A stretch of 64,000 bases of DNA from Saccharopolyspora_C sp040643635. GTDB lineage: Bacteria; Actinomycetota; Actinomycetes; Mycobacteriales; Pseudonocardiaceae. The first letter of the stretch is position 1. The number at the start of each line of letters is the position of its first letter. Below are positions 8,490 through 16,093 of the stretch, piece by piece. The stretch spans positions 16,109-80,108 of the forward strand of contig NZ_JBEYUS010000023.1 in the NCBI RefSeq assembly GCF_040643635.1. The letters are read 5' to 3'. The notes under the pieces are model-generated. The model was not told the origin of the DNA. It was given only the letters and a program-made list of their open reading frames with translations, and did not search any database. The position numbers and the translations under genes were made by a program.

Positions 8490-8930
8490 GTGGAGGGGAA
8501 CGAGATCACCGCGATCGTCGCGGCTCGGTACAACGCACCCGTGATCGAGGAGTTCCGCGCCAACGCGGGCGTGGTGGGCGGCGCTTTCGCCGGGGCGGCG
8601 CTGCTGCTGCTGACCAGCACCGGCGCCCGCACCGGCCGCGCGCACGTCACCCCGCTGGCCTACCTGGAGGAGGACGGCCGGTACCTGGTGTTCGCCTCGA
8701 AGGCCGGATCCGACGTGCACCCCGACTGGTACTTCAACCTGCGGGCCCACCCGGACGCCCGCATCGAGGTCGGGCCCGACGTGCTCGACGTCCGGTCCCA
8801 GGAGATCACCGGCGTGCTCCGGGACGTCAAGTTCGCGCAGCTGACGGCCCTGTTCCCCTACTTCGCCGCGTACCAGGCGAAGACGGACCGGGTGTTCCCG
8901 GTGCTGTCCCTCGCCCCGCGCGCGAATTGA
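8490..8930 (+). CDS. Ddn-like F420-dependent oxidoreductase, second paralogue
   Basis: A 146-residue DUF385/Ddn protein, the same length as the copy at 4258-4698 and alignable throughout: NAPVIEEFRANAGVVGG, LLLTSTGARTGRAHVTPLAYL, GRYLVFASKAGSDVHPDWYFN, AAYQAKTDRVFPVL. The GTG is chosen over two ATGs about 55 bp upstream because AGGGAGAGGA precedes it and the N-terminus then matches the paralogue. It would bind F420H2. The pair probably arose by duplication. No operon partner is visible; it is followed by an SDR gene after 148 bp. Confidence 0.85.
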   Translation: MEGNEITAIVAARYNAPVIEEFRANAGVVGGAFAGAALLLLTSTGARTGRAHVTPLAYLEEDGRYLVFASKAGSDVHPDWYFNLRAHPDARIEVGPDVLDVRSQEITGVLRDVKFAQLTALFPYFAAYQAKTDRVFPVLSLAPRAN

Positions 8931-9078
8931 CCGATTCGGTCCACAGTGGACCCGAAGGCCGTCGTCGCTGCGGTGCGACCGGCGCACCGGATCCACCGGA
9001 CTCGCGCGGCGGTACCGCCCGCGATCGCGGAGTGCTCTAGTCGGTGGTGCCGATCCCGGCCGGGGAAGGGGACTCCGC

Positions 9079-9825
9079 ATGACGATGCAGCCGCTCGCCG
9101 GACGATCCGCACTGGTGACAGGGGCCTCGCGCGGCATCGGTGCCGCGATCGCCCGCCGCCTCGCCGCCGACGGCGCGGCCGTCGCGCTCACCCACTCGAA
9201 CTCGGCCGCGGCCGCGGAGCAGGTGGCCGCCGAGATCACGGTCTCCGGCGGGCACGCGCTGGTGCTGCGCTCCGACGCCGGCGACCCCGAGCAGATCCGC
9301 GCCGCCGTGACCGCCACCGCCACCGAGTTCGGCGGGCTGGACGTCCTGGTCAACAACGCCGGAACCGTGGAGTCCGGGCACCTGGACGAGCTGTCGCTGG
9401 CGGACTTCGACCGGGCGCTGGCGGTGAACGTGCGCGGCCCGTTCGTCGCCATCCAGGAAGCGTCGAAGTACCTGCAGGCAGGCGGGCGGATCATCAACAT
9501 CGGCACCTCGCTGGCCGACCACCTGCCGTTCCAGCACATGATCGCCTACATCACCAGCAAGACCGCCCTGGCCGGGCTCACCCGCAGCGCGGCCCGCGAC
9601 CTGGGCCCGCGCGGCATCACCGTGAACGACGTGCAGCCCGGCGCCGTCGACACCGCGATGAACCCGGCCGCCGGGCCGCGCGCGGAAGTCCTGCAGGCCA
9701 CCACGCCGCTGGGCCGCTTCGGCACCCCGGACGAGATCGCGAACCTCGTCGCCCACCTCGCCGGTCCGGAAGCCGCGTTCGTCACCGGCGCGATCCTCAA
9801 CTCCGACGGCGGCTTCGCCACCTGA
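9079..9825 (+). CDS. SDR oxidoreductase, 3-oxoacyl-ACP-reductase type
   Basis: A 248-residue classical SDR. TGASRGIGAAIARRLAADG is at the N-terminus, NNAGTVESG near 92, INIGTSLADHLPFQ next, the active-site YITSK near 156, and the C-terminal TGAILNSDGGFAT as in FabG-like enzymes. The cofactor is likely NADP(H) (Arg after the Gly-motif Ser). The ATG is preceded by GGGGAAGGGGACT. It is a single gene convergent with a DUF397 gene 9 bp away. The substrate is unknown; fatty-acid synthesis is not implied by the context. Confidence 0.9.
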   Translation: MTMQPLAGRSALVTGASRGIGAAIARRLAADGAAVALTHSNSAAAAEQVAAEITVSGGHALVLRSDAGDPEQIRAAVTATATEFGGLDVLVNNAGTVESGHLDELSLADFDRALAVNVRGPFVAIQEASKYLQAGGRIINIGTSLADHLPFQHMIAYITSKTALAGLTRSAARDLGPRGITVNDVQPGAVDTAMNPAAGPRAEVLQATTPLGRFGTPDEIANLVAHLAGPEAAFVTGAILNSDGGFAT

Positions 9826-9834
9826 TCCCGGTGC

Positions 9835-10050
9835 TCAGCGGTCGAAGGCGCCGCGGCGGGCGCCCGCGGTGAACGACGCCCACTCGGCCGCCGTGAACAC
9901 CAGCACCGGGCTTCCCGCGCCGAGCTTGGAATCCCGGACACCGACCCGATCCGCGCCGGAACCGACTTCGACGCACCCGTTCTGCGCCTGACTGCGGGAC
10001 GACTTCCGCCAGTTCGCGACGGCGTTCGGTTCGGCGAGCGGGTGGCGCAT
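9835..10050 (-). CDS. DUF397 protein, partner of the XRE-DUF5753 regulator
   Basis: A 71-residue protein with the DUF397 signature: NWRKSSRSQAQNGCVEVG near the start, VGVRDSK in the middle and FTAAEWASFTAGARRGAFDR at the end. In actinomycetes these small proteins are encoded beside XRE-DUF5753 regulators and resemble the BldB/Scr2 type. Toxin-antitoxin-like or developmental roles have been proposed for them. Here it lies 5 bp downstream of such a regulator on the same strand. Confidence 0.92.
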   Translation of the reverse strand: MRHPLAEPNAVANWRKSSRSQAQNGCVEVGSGADRVGVRDSKLGAGSPVLVFTAAEWASFTAGARRGAFDR

Positions 10051-10055
10051 GAGGG

Positions 10056-10922
10056 TCAGAGGTCCTTCGCTAGTCGCTTGATTGACTCGAGCGAGTCTCG
10101 CGGCTTGCGCGCTGCGACCTGCAGGCGGGTGAGGGTTTCGCGGTACTTCCGAACGTCCTCCTGCTCGTCGTAGTAGATGCCGCGCACCCTCGTTTCCGCG
10201 TACACCATGCCGAGGTCGCCGTCGAAGTCCGGCGGGTAGGTCAGCACCGTGAAGGCGCCTTCGGTGCCAGGATGCGCGCCGGAACCGAACGGCAACACCT
10301 GCACTTCGACGTTCGGCCGCTGCGCCAGCTGGAGCAGCAGTTCGAGCTGCGCGCGCATCACCTCGGCGGAACCGACCACGCGACGCAGCGCCGCTTCGTC
10401 CAGCACGGCCCAGACCGAGGGCGGGTGCTCGCGTTCCAGCACTTCGCGGTGCCGCGCCATCCGCAGCTCGATCCGGCGGGCCACTTCCGCTTCGGGGAGT
10501 TCGGGTTCGCCGCCGCGGATCACGGCCTCGGCGTACTCGCTGGTCTGGAACAGGCCGGGGATCACCTGCACGTCCCAGCTCTCGATCCTCGACGCCATCG
10601 CTTCCAGACCGAGGAAGAGCTTGAAGTAGGCGGGAAGCGCGCTGTCGTCAGCGTCGAAGCCGACCCACCAATCCGTCCCCTTCTTCGCCCGATCCCGCAG
10701 CGACAGGAAGAAGTCCACCCGGTCCGGCACGCCGTAGAACCGGAGCAGGGTTTCGAGTTCGAGGGCCTTCGGCATCCGGCGGCCGACTTCGAAGTGGCCG
10801 ATGTTCTGGATGCTGCCCCGGATGGCCTTGGCCGCGTCGGCCCTGGTGGCCCCGTTGCGCTCCCGGAGCCGTGCCAGCTCTCCGGCGATCCAGCGCTTCA
10901 GCGCCGTCGGACTCGTGCTCAC
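10056..10922 (-). CDS. XRE-family regulator with DUF5753 (Scr1-type)
   Basis: A 288-residue protein from the GTG at 10922. The frame extends to three ATGs at 10979-10985, which would add 21 residues. The N-terminal helix-turn-helix runs over AGELARLRERNGATRADAAKAIRGSIQNIGHFEVGRRMP. The DUF5753 half shows WDVQVIPGLFQTSEYAEAVI, RMARHREVLER, AVLDEAALRRVVG, VQVLPFGSGAHPG and the closing VRKYRETLTRL. It forms a pair with the DUF397 gene downstream. An inverted repeat upstream (11005-11032) is a candidate autoregulatory site. Confidence 0.92.
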   Translation of the reverse strand: MSTSPTALKRWIAGELARLRERNGATRADAAKAIRGSIQNIGHFEVGRRMPKALELETLLRFYGVPDRVDFFLSLRDRAKKGTDWWVGFDADDSALPAYFKLFLGLEAMASRIESWDVQVIPGLFQTSEYAEAVIRGGEPELPEAEVARRIELRMARHREVLEREHPPSVWAVLDEAALRRVVGSAEVMRAQLELLLQLAQRPNVEVQVLPFGSGAHPGTEGAFTVLTYPPDFDGDLGMVYAETRVRGIYYDEQEDVRKYRETLTRLQVAARKPRDSLESIKRLAKDL

Positions 10923-11004
10923 TCGCCGCCCTTTCCCCGTCGTGGCGTTAGGAGTGTGCCCGGCCGCCACCACCGACATCATCACCCGATCAGGGATCTA
11001 GTTC

Positions 11005-11032
11005 GGAGCACATCTCAAATGTAGCGTGCTCC
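11005..11032. promoter_or_regulatory. Inverted repeat upstream of the XRE-DUF5753 gene
   Basis: GGAGCAC and GTGCTCC flank a 14-bp centre that contains ACAT/ATGT symmetry. On the minus strand TACATT could serve as the -10 box for the regulator gene. The role as an operator is inferred from position. Confidence 0.45.
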
Positions 11033-11114
11033 ACATCGGTGATCGAGTCCGGTGATCACCGCCGCACCGGGCGGACGAGCGGCCCCCTCTCCCCGCCGCT
11101 CACCACCCGATGCC

Positions 11115-11163
11115 GCCGGTGGGACCGGACCGATCCGCCCCGACGCGGCCCGGTCCCACCGGC
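11115..11163 (+). repeat. 14-bp perfect inverted repeat, attenuator- or terminator-like
   Basis: GCCGGTGGGACCGG (11115-11128) and CCGGTCCCACCGGC (11150-11163) pair perfectly over 14 bp with a 21-nt loop. It lies 75 bp before the small gene at 11238 and is not at the end of any gene, so it could be a leader hairpin of that gene. Confidence 0.5.
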
Positions 11164-11237
11164 TCCCCTCCCCCGCTCCGAACCCCGCCCGCATCGAGAC
11201 CCCCACCTCGACGTTCCCCTCGAACGGAGTTCGCGCC

Positions 11238-11519
11238 ATGAACGCGATCGACAACCTGCACTGCCTCGTCGCGCAGGGCTTCCGGGGAATTCCGGTGCAC
11301 AACGACGTCGGCGAACTGGACGCCCTGCTGTACGTGCGGCACTGGCCGTCCGGCGTCGTCGACGTCGTGATCGTGTATTCCCACGACGAGGCGTTCGCCT
11401 ACCGCGCGAGCGGAATCGACCCGCACGGCCCGCACCACGACCTCCCGGCCCGAGTGCACTGGCGGCAGGCCGGGCACCCCGACGCGGTCACCACCGCCAC
11501 CCTCGGCCTGCCCTCCTGA
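11238..11519 (+). CDS. Small conserved-looking hypothetical protein (93 aa)
   Basis: A 93-residue acidic, soluble protein that I do not recognise. It starts MNAIDNLHCLVAQGFRGIPVHND, continues with ELDALLYVRHWPSGVVDVVIVYSHDEAFAYR and ends in a Pro/His-rich stretch. The pattern of hydrophobic strands around VVDVVIVYS looks like a folded domain, not random GC-rich coding. The ATG follows a weak ribosome site (CGGAG). It has no signal peptide or membrane segment. It lies between the XRE regulator region and another small gene in the same direction. Confidence 0.65.
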   Translation: MNAIDNLHCLVAQGFRGIPVHNDVGELDALLYVRHWPSGVVDVVIVYSHDEAFAYRASGIDPHGPHHDLPARVHWRQAGHPDAVTTATLGLPS

Positions 11520-11772
11520 CCCCCGGGACATCCCGTTCCCGATCACCTCCCGCGATGCGCTCCACCCCCGCAGCGGACGCGTCCCGCTGGTGCAGAGCAT
11601 CCGCCCTCGCCCCACCGCCGACTCCCGCTTTCCCGGGACTCCCGAACATCCGCACCAGCCGCCCCGGGCACCCCCGACAGCCCGTCCGGCACCCGGGCAT
11701 CCCCGGCAGCGCAGCGCCGCGTCGCTACGCTGCGGACACGGTGAGCACGTCCGAGCCGCAGGGAGCACGACG

Positions 11773-12036
11773 ATGACCGGACCGCCCGAACGGGACGCGG
11801 TGGCGACGACCCGGCGAACGGCCGACCTGCCGAACCATTCGCGCATCGCACCGGACGGGCCGCCGGAGTCCGGCCGGAGTCCCACCGAGCAGCACCCCGA
11901 CCACCACGGCGCCCGCCTCGCCCACGCGCATGCCTGCGGATGCGAAGCGCGGCGGGCGGTCCTGGACGAGATGACCCGCGAGGCCGCCGCCGACGGCAGC
12001 GCGGACGACGAGGTGGATTTCCTGCGCACCCGGTGA
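11773..12036 (+). CDS. Small His/Cys-containing hypothetical protein (87 aa)
   Basis: An 87-residue hydrophilic protein starting MTGPPERDAVATTRRTADL. A His-rich part (QHPDHHG, LAHAHACGCEARR) could bind a metal. It ends in an acidic helix, VLDEMTREAAADGS, and DDEVDFLRTR. The ATG is preceded by GGGAG. I recognise no family. It is convergent with cbiD after a 22-bp gap. Coding status is likely but not certain. Confidence 0.5.
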   Translation: MTGPPERDAVATTRRTADLPNHSRIAPDGPPESGRSPTEQHPDHHGARLAHAHACGCEARRAVLDEMTREAAADGSADDEVDFLRTR

Positions 12037-12058
12037 CCGCGACCGCGGTAGCCGCCGA

Positions 12059-13141
12059 TCAGGCGAACGGGGCGTGGCCGACGAGGTTGCCTGCCCGGTC
12101 GATGACCAGGACCTCGACGTCGATCGGTGCGCCACGGAGGGTGATCAGGCAGAAGTCGCGGGAGCGGGCGGCGATGAGGTCGCCGAGCGGGATGCCCTCG
12201 GCCTGGCAGCGGGTGAGCGCGTCCAGCGCCGTGTTGGCGCCGCGGACGCCCGCGGCGAACTCGGCGGAGGCACCCGCGTCCCGCACGATCTCCGCCAGCA
12301 GCGCGAAGTTCACCTGGGACCGCTTCGAATGGAGGTCCAGGTGCCCGTCGGCGAGCTTGGCGAGCTTGCCGATGCCGCCCGCGATCGTCAGCCGCGGCAC
12401 CGGGTGGCGCCGCAGGTACTTCAGCACCGCGCCCGCGAAATCGCCCATGTCCAGCATCGCCTCCGGGGCGAGGCCGTAGGTGCGGTCGACGAGCTTCTCC
12501 GAGGTGCTGCCGGTGCACCCGGCGACGTGCTCCAGCCCGGCGGCGCGCGCCACGTCCACGCCGCGGCGGATGCTGTCGATCCACGCCGAGCACGAGTAGG
12601 GCACCACCACGCCGGTCGTGCCCAAGATGGACAGGCCGCCGAGGATGCCGAGCCGCGGGTTCCAGGTGCGCCGCGCCAGTTCCGCCCCGTCCTCCACGGC
12701 GATCTCCACGACCACGTCCCCGCTGCCGCCGTGCTCGGCGGCGACCTGCCGCACGACGCCGCGGATGAGCTCGCGCGGCACCGGGTTGATCGCCGGTTCG
12801 CCCACCGGCAGCGGCAGGCCCGGTTTCGTCACGGTGCCCACGCCCGGCCCGGCGCGGAACACCACCCCGGCGCCGGGTTCGGCGGGGCGGACCGTGGCCG
12901 ACACCAGCGCGCCGTGCGTCACGTCCGGGTCGTCGCCGGCGTCCTTCACGATCGCGGCCATCGCCGACCCGACGTCGAGGCGTTCCTTGGCGAGGGCGAA
13001 CTCGGGGCGGTGCCCCTTCGGCAGCACGATGCCCACCGGATCGGGGAACCCGCCGGTGAGCAGCGCCGTGTAGGCGGCGGCGGTGGAGGCGGTGGCGCAG
13101 GCCCCGGTGGTCCAGCCGTAGCGCAGCGCCTGGCCGGTCAC
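12059..13141 (-). CDS. cbiD: Cobalt-precorrin-5B C1-methyltransferase
   Basis: A 360-residue CbiD, the C1-methylating enzyme best known from the anaerobic (cobalt-early) B12 route. RYGWTTGACATASTAAAYTALL opens the protein, as in the family. TWNPRLGILGGLSILGTTGVVVPYSCSAWIDSI and the mid-region TGSTSEKLVDRTYGL, DMGDFAGAVLKYLRRH and IAGGIGKLAKLADGHLDLHSKRSQ are all classical. It starts with GTG, divergent from cobK with only 23 bp between start codons. No CobF (the aerobic C1-methylase) is visible in the window, so CbiD probably fills that step even though CobG is present. Confidence 0.95.
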   Translation of the reverse strand: MTGQALRYGWTTGACATASTAAAYTALLTGGFPDPVGIVLPKGHRPEFALAKERLDVGSAMAAIVKDAGDDPDVTHGALVSATVRPAEPGAGVVFRAGPGVGTVTKPGLPLPVGEPAINPVPRELIRGVVRQVAAEHGGSGDVVVEIAVEDGAELARRTWNPRLGILGGLSILGTTGVVVPYSCSAWIDSIRRGVDVARAAGLEHVAGCTGSTSEKLVDRTYGLAPEAMLDMGDFAGAVLKYLRRHPVPRLTIAGGIGKLAKLADGHLDLHSKRSQVNFALLAEIVRDAGASAEFAAGVRGANTALDALTRCQAEGIPLGDLIAARSRDFCLITLRGAPIDVEVLVIDRAGNLVGHAPFA

Positions 13142-13152
13142 GGCGCACCGCC

Positions 13153-13158
13153 TAGGCT
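13153..13158 (+). promoter_or_regulatory. -10 box for a leaderless cobK transcript
   Basis: TAGGCT ends 6 nt before the cobK ATG, and no ribosome site is present. The 23-bp divergent gap to cbiD leaves no room for a leader, so cobK is probably translated from a leaderless mRNA. Confidence 0.5.
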
Positions 13159-13164
13159 GGCCGC

Positions 13165-13902
13165 ATGGTCGAGGTGCGGCGGGTGCTGGTGCTCGGTGGC
13201 ACCGCGGAGGCCCGCGAGCTCGCCGCCCGGCTCGGCGGCGAACCGGCGGTGCACGTGATCTCCTCGCTGGCGGGGCGGGTGCACGATCCGCGGCTGCCGG
13301 ACGGCGAGGTGCGGATCGGCGGTTTCGGCGGCGCCGACGGCCTCGCCGCGTGGCTGCGCGCCGAACGCATCGACGAGGTGGTGGACGCGACGCACCCGTT
13401 CGCGGCCGCCATGACCGCGAACGCGGTGCGCGCCTGCGCGCTGGCCGGTCTGCCGCTGCTGGTGCTGCGCAGGCCCGGCTGGGAACCGGAACCGCACTGG
13501 CACCTGGTGGATTCGCTGGACGAGGCCGCCGCCGCGCTGCCCGGCCTGGGCGAGCGGATCTTCCTCAGCACCGGGCGCCAGGGCGTGCACCGGTTCGCGC
13601 ACCTGGACCTGCGGTTCCTGGTGCGCGCCGTGGACCCGCCGGAACCGCCGCTGCCGCCGCGCACCGAACTGCTGCTGGCCCGCGGGCCGTTCGCGTTCGA
13701 CGACGAGGTGGCGTTGCTGCGCGAGCACCGCATCGACGTGCTGGTCACCAAGGACAGCGGCGGCCCGATGACCCGCCCGAAGCTGGACGCGGCCCGGCTG
13801 CTCGGCGTCACCGTGGTGCTCGTGCGCCGCCCGCCGGAACCGCCGGTGCCCGTGGTCGAGACCGTGGCCGCCGCCGTGGAACGGCTGCGTCACGCCGGAT
13901 AG
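13165..13902 (+). CDS. cobK: Precorrin-6A reductase
   Basis: A 245-residue NADPH-dependent reductase that converts precorrin-6A to precorrin-6B. It starts VLVLGGTAEARELAARL (nucleotide-binding), with GRVHDPRLPDGEVRIGGFGG, the family motif DATHPFAAAMTANAVRAC near 74-91, and TKDSGGPMTRPKLDAA near 196. Length is usual. It is divergent from cbiD and convergent with cobIJ; the two coding regions overlap by 13 bp at their 3' ends. The start appears leaderless. Confidence 0.95.
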   Translation: MVEVRRVLVLGGTAEARELAARLGGEPAVHVISSLAGRVHDPRLPDGEVRIGGFGGADGLAAWLRAERIDEVVDATHPFAAAMTANAVRACALAGLPLLVLRRPGWEPEPHWHLVDSLDEAAAALPGLGERIFLSTGRQGVHRFAHLDLRFLVRAVDPPEPPLPPRTELLLARGPFAFDDEVALLREHRIDVLVTKDSGGPMTRPKLDAARLLGVTVVLVRRPPEPPVPVVETVAAAVERLRHAG

Positions 13903-15449
13903 CGGCGCGGCGTGAACACCGTCCCGCCGACCGAACGCGTGGTGGACGAGCCGATCAGCAGCAGGCAGCGCATGTCCACATCGGACGGATCGAGCTCGCC
14001 GAGCGGCACCACCCGCACCGACTCCTGGGGCCCGCCCACGTCGCGGCCGATCACCACCGGCGTCTCCGCCGAGCGGTGCTCCAGCAGCACGTCGCGGGCG
14101 GCACCGACCTGCCAGGTGCGGCTGCGCGACGCCGGGTTGTAGATGGCCATCGCCAGGTCGGCCTTCGCCGCCGCGGCCAGCCGCTCGACGATGACCTCCC
14201 ACGGCTTCAACCGGTCCGACAGGGACAGCACGCAGTAGTCGTGGCCCAGCGGCGCGCCGATCCGGCTCGCCACCGCCTGCGCCGCGGTGAGCCCGGGCAG
14301 CACCCGCACCGGCACCGCCGCGAACCGCTCCTCGGTGGCGACCTCCAGCACGGCGCTGGCCATCGCGAACACGCCCGGATCGCCCGAGGACACCACGACG
14401 ACGCGGGAACCGCGCCGCGCCAGGTCCAGGGCGAACTCGGCGCGCTCGGCCTCCACCCGGTTGTCCGAGGCGTGCTTGCGCTGCCGCGGGTTCGTCGGCA
14501 ACCGGTCCAGGTAGGGGCCGTAGCCGACGAGGTCGTCGGCGGCGGCGACGGCGGTGTGCGCCTCCGGGGTGGTCCACTGCGGACCGGCCGGGCCGAGGCC
14601 GACGACCACGACCTCACCGGTGCTCGCCGTCGGCGCGGGCTCGGGAGCTTCCCGTTGCGCCGCAGCGGAAACCGGCACTCCGGACGCGTCGGTCAGGTTC
14701 AGCGGGCTGTCCGCGTTCACCGGGCTCGGCAGCAGCGCCAGCGAGAAGTACGGCACCGACGCCGGATCCACCTCGCCCAGCGGCAGCAGCCGCTGCCGGT
14801 CCGTGGTGGCGCGCTCCACGAGGTAGGCCTCGTCGAGCCGGCCCGCCTTCTCGAACGCCGCCTTCACCCCGTCGAAGGTGCGGCCCAGCTTCATGACCGC
14901 CGCCGCGTCGGTGCCCGCCAGCTTCTCCGCGAGCACGTCCGGGTCGAGCGTGCCGGGCAGCACCGTCAGCACCTCGTCGCGTTCCGCCAGCGGCCTGCCG
15001 AGCATCGCCGCCGCCCCGCTCACCGAGGTCACACCGGGGATCGCGGCCACCTCGAACCGGCCCACCAGGCGCTTGTGCATGTGCATGTAGGAGCCGTAGA
15101 AGAACGGGTCGCCCTCGCACAGCAGCGCCACGGTGCGGCCCGCGGACAGGTGCGCGGCGAGCCGTTCGGCCGCGTCGGCGTAGAACTCGTCGATGGCGCC
15201 CTGGTAGCCGCCCGGGTGATCGGTCGTCTCGGTCGTCACCGGGTACACCAGCGGTTCCTCGACCTGGCCTTCCCGCAGGTACGGCGCGGCGACGGAACGC
15301 GCGATGCTGCGGCCGTGCCGGGCGCTGTGGTAGGCGATCACGTCGGCTTCGCCGATCAGCCGGGCGGCCTTGACCGTCACCAGCTCCGGATCTCCGGGTC
15401 CGAGCCCGACGCCGAACAACCTGCCTGCCTGCTCCACGGTGCTGCTCAC
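13890..15449 (-). CDS. cobIJ: Precorrin-2 C20-methyltransferase / precorrin-3B C17-methyltransferase fusion
   Basis: A 519-residue bifunctional methylase, as in Mycobacterium CobIJ. The CobI half (about 1-235) has GVGLGPGDPELVTVKA, CEGDPFFYGSYMHMHKRL and IPGVTSVSGAAAMLG. A linker rich in Ala/Pro (PAPTASTG) precedes the CobJ half (about 275-519), with VVGLGPAGPQWTT, SSGDPGVFAMASAVLE, LGHDYCVLSLSDRLKPW and AIYNPASRSR. It makes precorrin-3A and, after CobG, precorrin-4 with ring contraction. The GTG start overlaps the cobH stop (GTGA), so cobG-cobH-cobIJ are coupled. Confidence 0.95.
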   Translation of the reverse strand: MSSTVEQAGRLFGVGLGPGDPELVTVKAARLIGEADVIAYHSARHGRSIARSVAAPYLREGQVEEPLVYPVTTETTDHPGGYQGAIDEFYADAAERLAAHLSAGRTVALLCEGDPFFYGSYMHMHKRLVGRFEVAAIPGVTSVSGAAAMLGRPLAERDEVLTVLPGTLDPDVLAEKLAGTDAAAVMKLGRTFDGVKAAFEKAGRLDEAYLVERATTDRQRLLPLGEVDPASVPYFSLALLPSPVNADSPLNLTDASGVPVSAAAQREAPEPAPTASTGEVVVVGLGPAGPQWTTPEAHTAVAAADDLVGYGPYLDRLPTNPRQRKHASDNRVEAERAEFALDLARRGSRVVVVSSGDPGVFAMASAVLEVATEERFAAVPVRVLPGLTAAQAVASRIGAPLGHDYCVLSLSDRLKPWEVIVERLAAAAKADLAMAIYNPASRSRTWQVGAARDVLLEHRSAETPVVIGRDVGGPQESVRVVPLGELDPSDVDMRCLLLIGSSTTRSVGGTVFTPRRYPA

Positions 15450-16093
15450 TCCTGTTCGCTCGCGATCGCGTTGATGGCGGCCACCGCCATCGCGCTGCCA
15501 CCGCGGCGGCCGTGCACCACCAGGTGCTCCAGCGCCGGGTGGTCGGCCAGTGCCTGCTTCGATTCGGCGGCGCCGATGAACCCGACGGGGAGGCCGAGCA
15601 CGGCGGCGGGCCTGCCCGCGCCCGCGTCGATCATCTCCAGCAGCCGGAACAGCGCGGTCGGCGCGTTGCCGACGGCGACCACGGACCCCTCCAGCCGGTC
15701 CCGCCACAGCTCCATCGCCGCCGCGCTGCGGGTCGTGCCGAGTTCCGCGGCGAGGCCGGGGACCCGCTCGTCGCCGAGGGTGCAGACGATGTCGTTGTCG
15801 GCGGGCAGCCTGCGCCGGGTGACGCCCGCGGCGACCATCGCGGCGTCGCAGAACACCGGCGCGCCACCGCGCAGCGCCTCGCGGGCGGCGAGCACCGCGC
15901 GCCGCGACCAGGCGATGTCGCGGGCCAGGTCCACCATGCCGCAGGCGTGGATCATGCGGACGGCGACCTGGGCGACTTCCGGTGGCATGCCGTCGAGTTC
16001 CGCTTCGGCGCGGATCGTGGCGAACGAGCGGCGGTAGATCTCCGCTCCGTCACGCACGTACTCGTAGCCGCCGGTGCTGTCTGCGGTGTTCAC
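15446..16093 (-). CDS. cobH: Precorrin-8X methylmutase
   Basis: A 215-residue enzyme that moves the C11 methyl to C12, turning precorrin-8X into hydrogenobyrinic acid. Family segments are YVRDGAEIYRRSFATIRAEA, VRMIHACGMVDLARD (with the active-site His), VFCDAAMVAAGVTRRRLPADND, VVAVGNAPTALFRLLEM and VGFIGAAESKQAL. The GTG start has GGAGGGCAGT upstream and overlaps the cobG stop by 4 bp; its own stop overlaps cobIJ the same way. It is the middle gene of a tight three-gene operon. Confidence 0.96.
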   Translation of the reverse strand: MNTADSTGGYEYVRDGAEIYRRSFATIRAEAELDGMPPEVAQVAVRMIHACGMVDLARDIAWSRRAVLAAREALRGGAPVFCDAAMVAAGVTRRRLPADNDIVCTLGDERVPGLAAELGTTRSAAAMELWRDRLEGSVVAVGNAPTALFRLLEMIDAGAGRPAAVLGLPVGFIGAAESKQALADHPALEHLVVHGRRGGSAMAVAAINAIASEQE

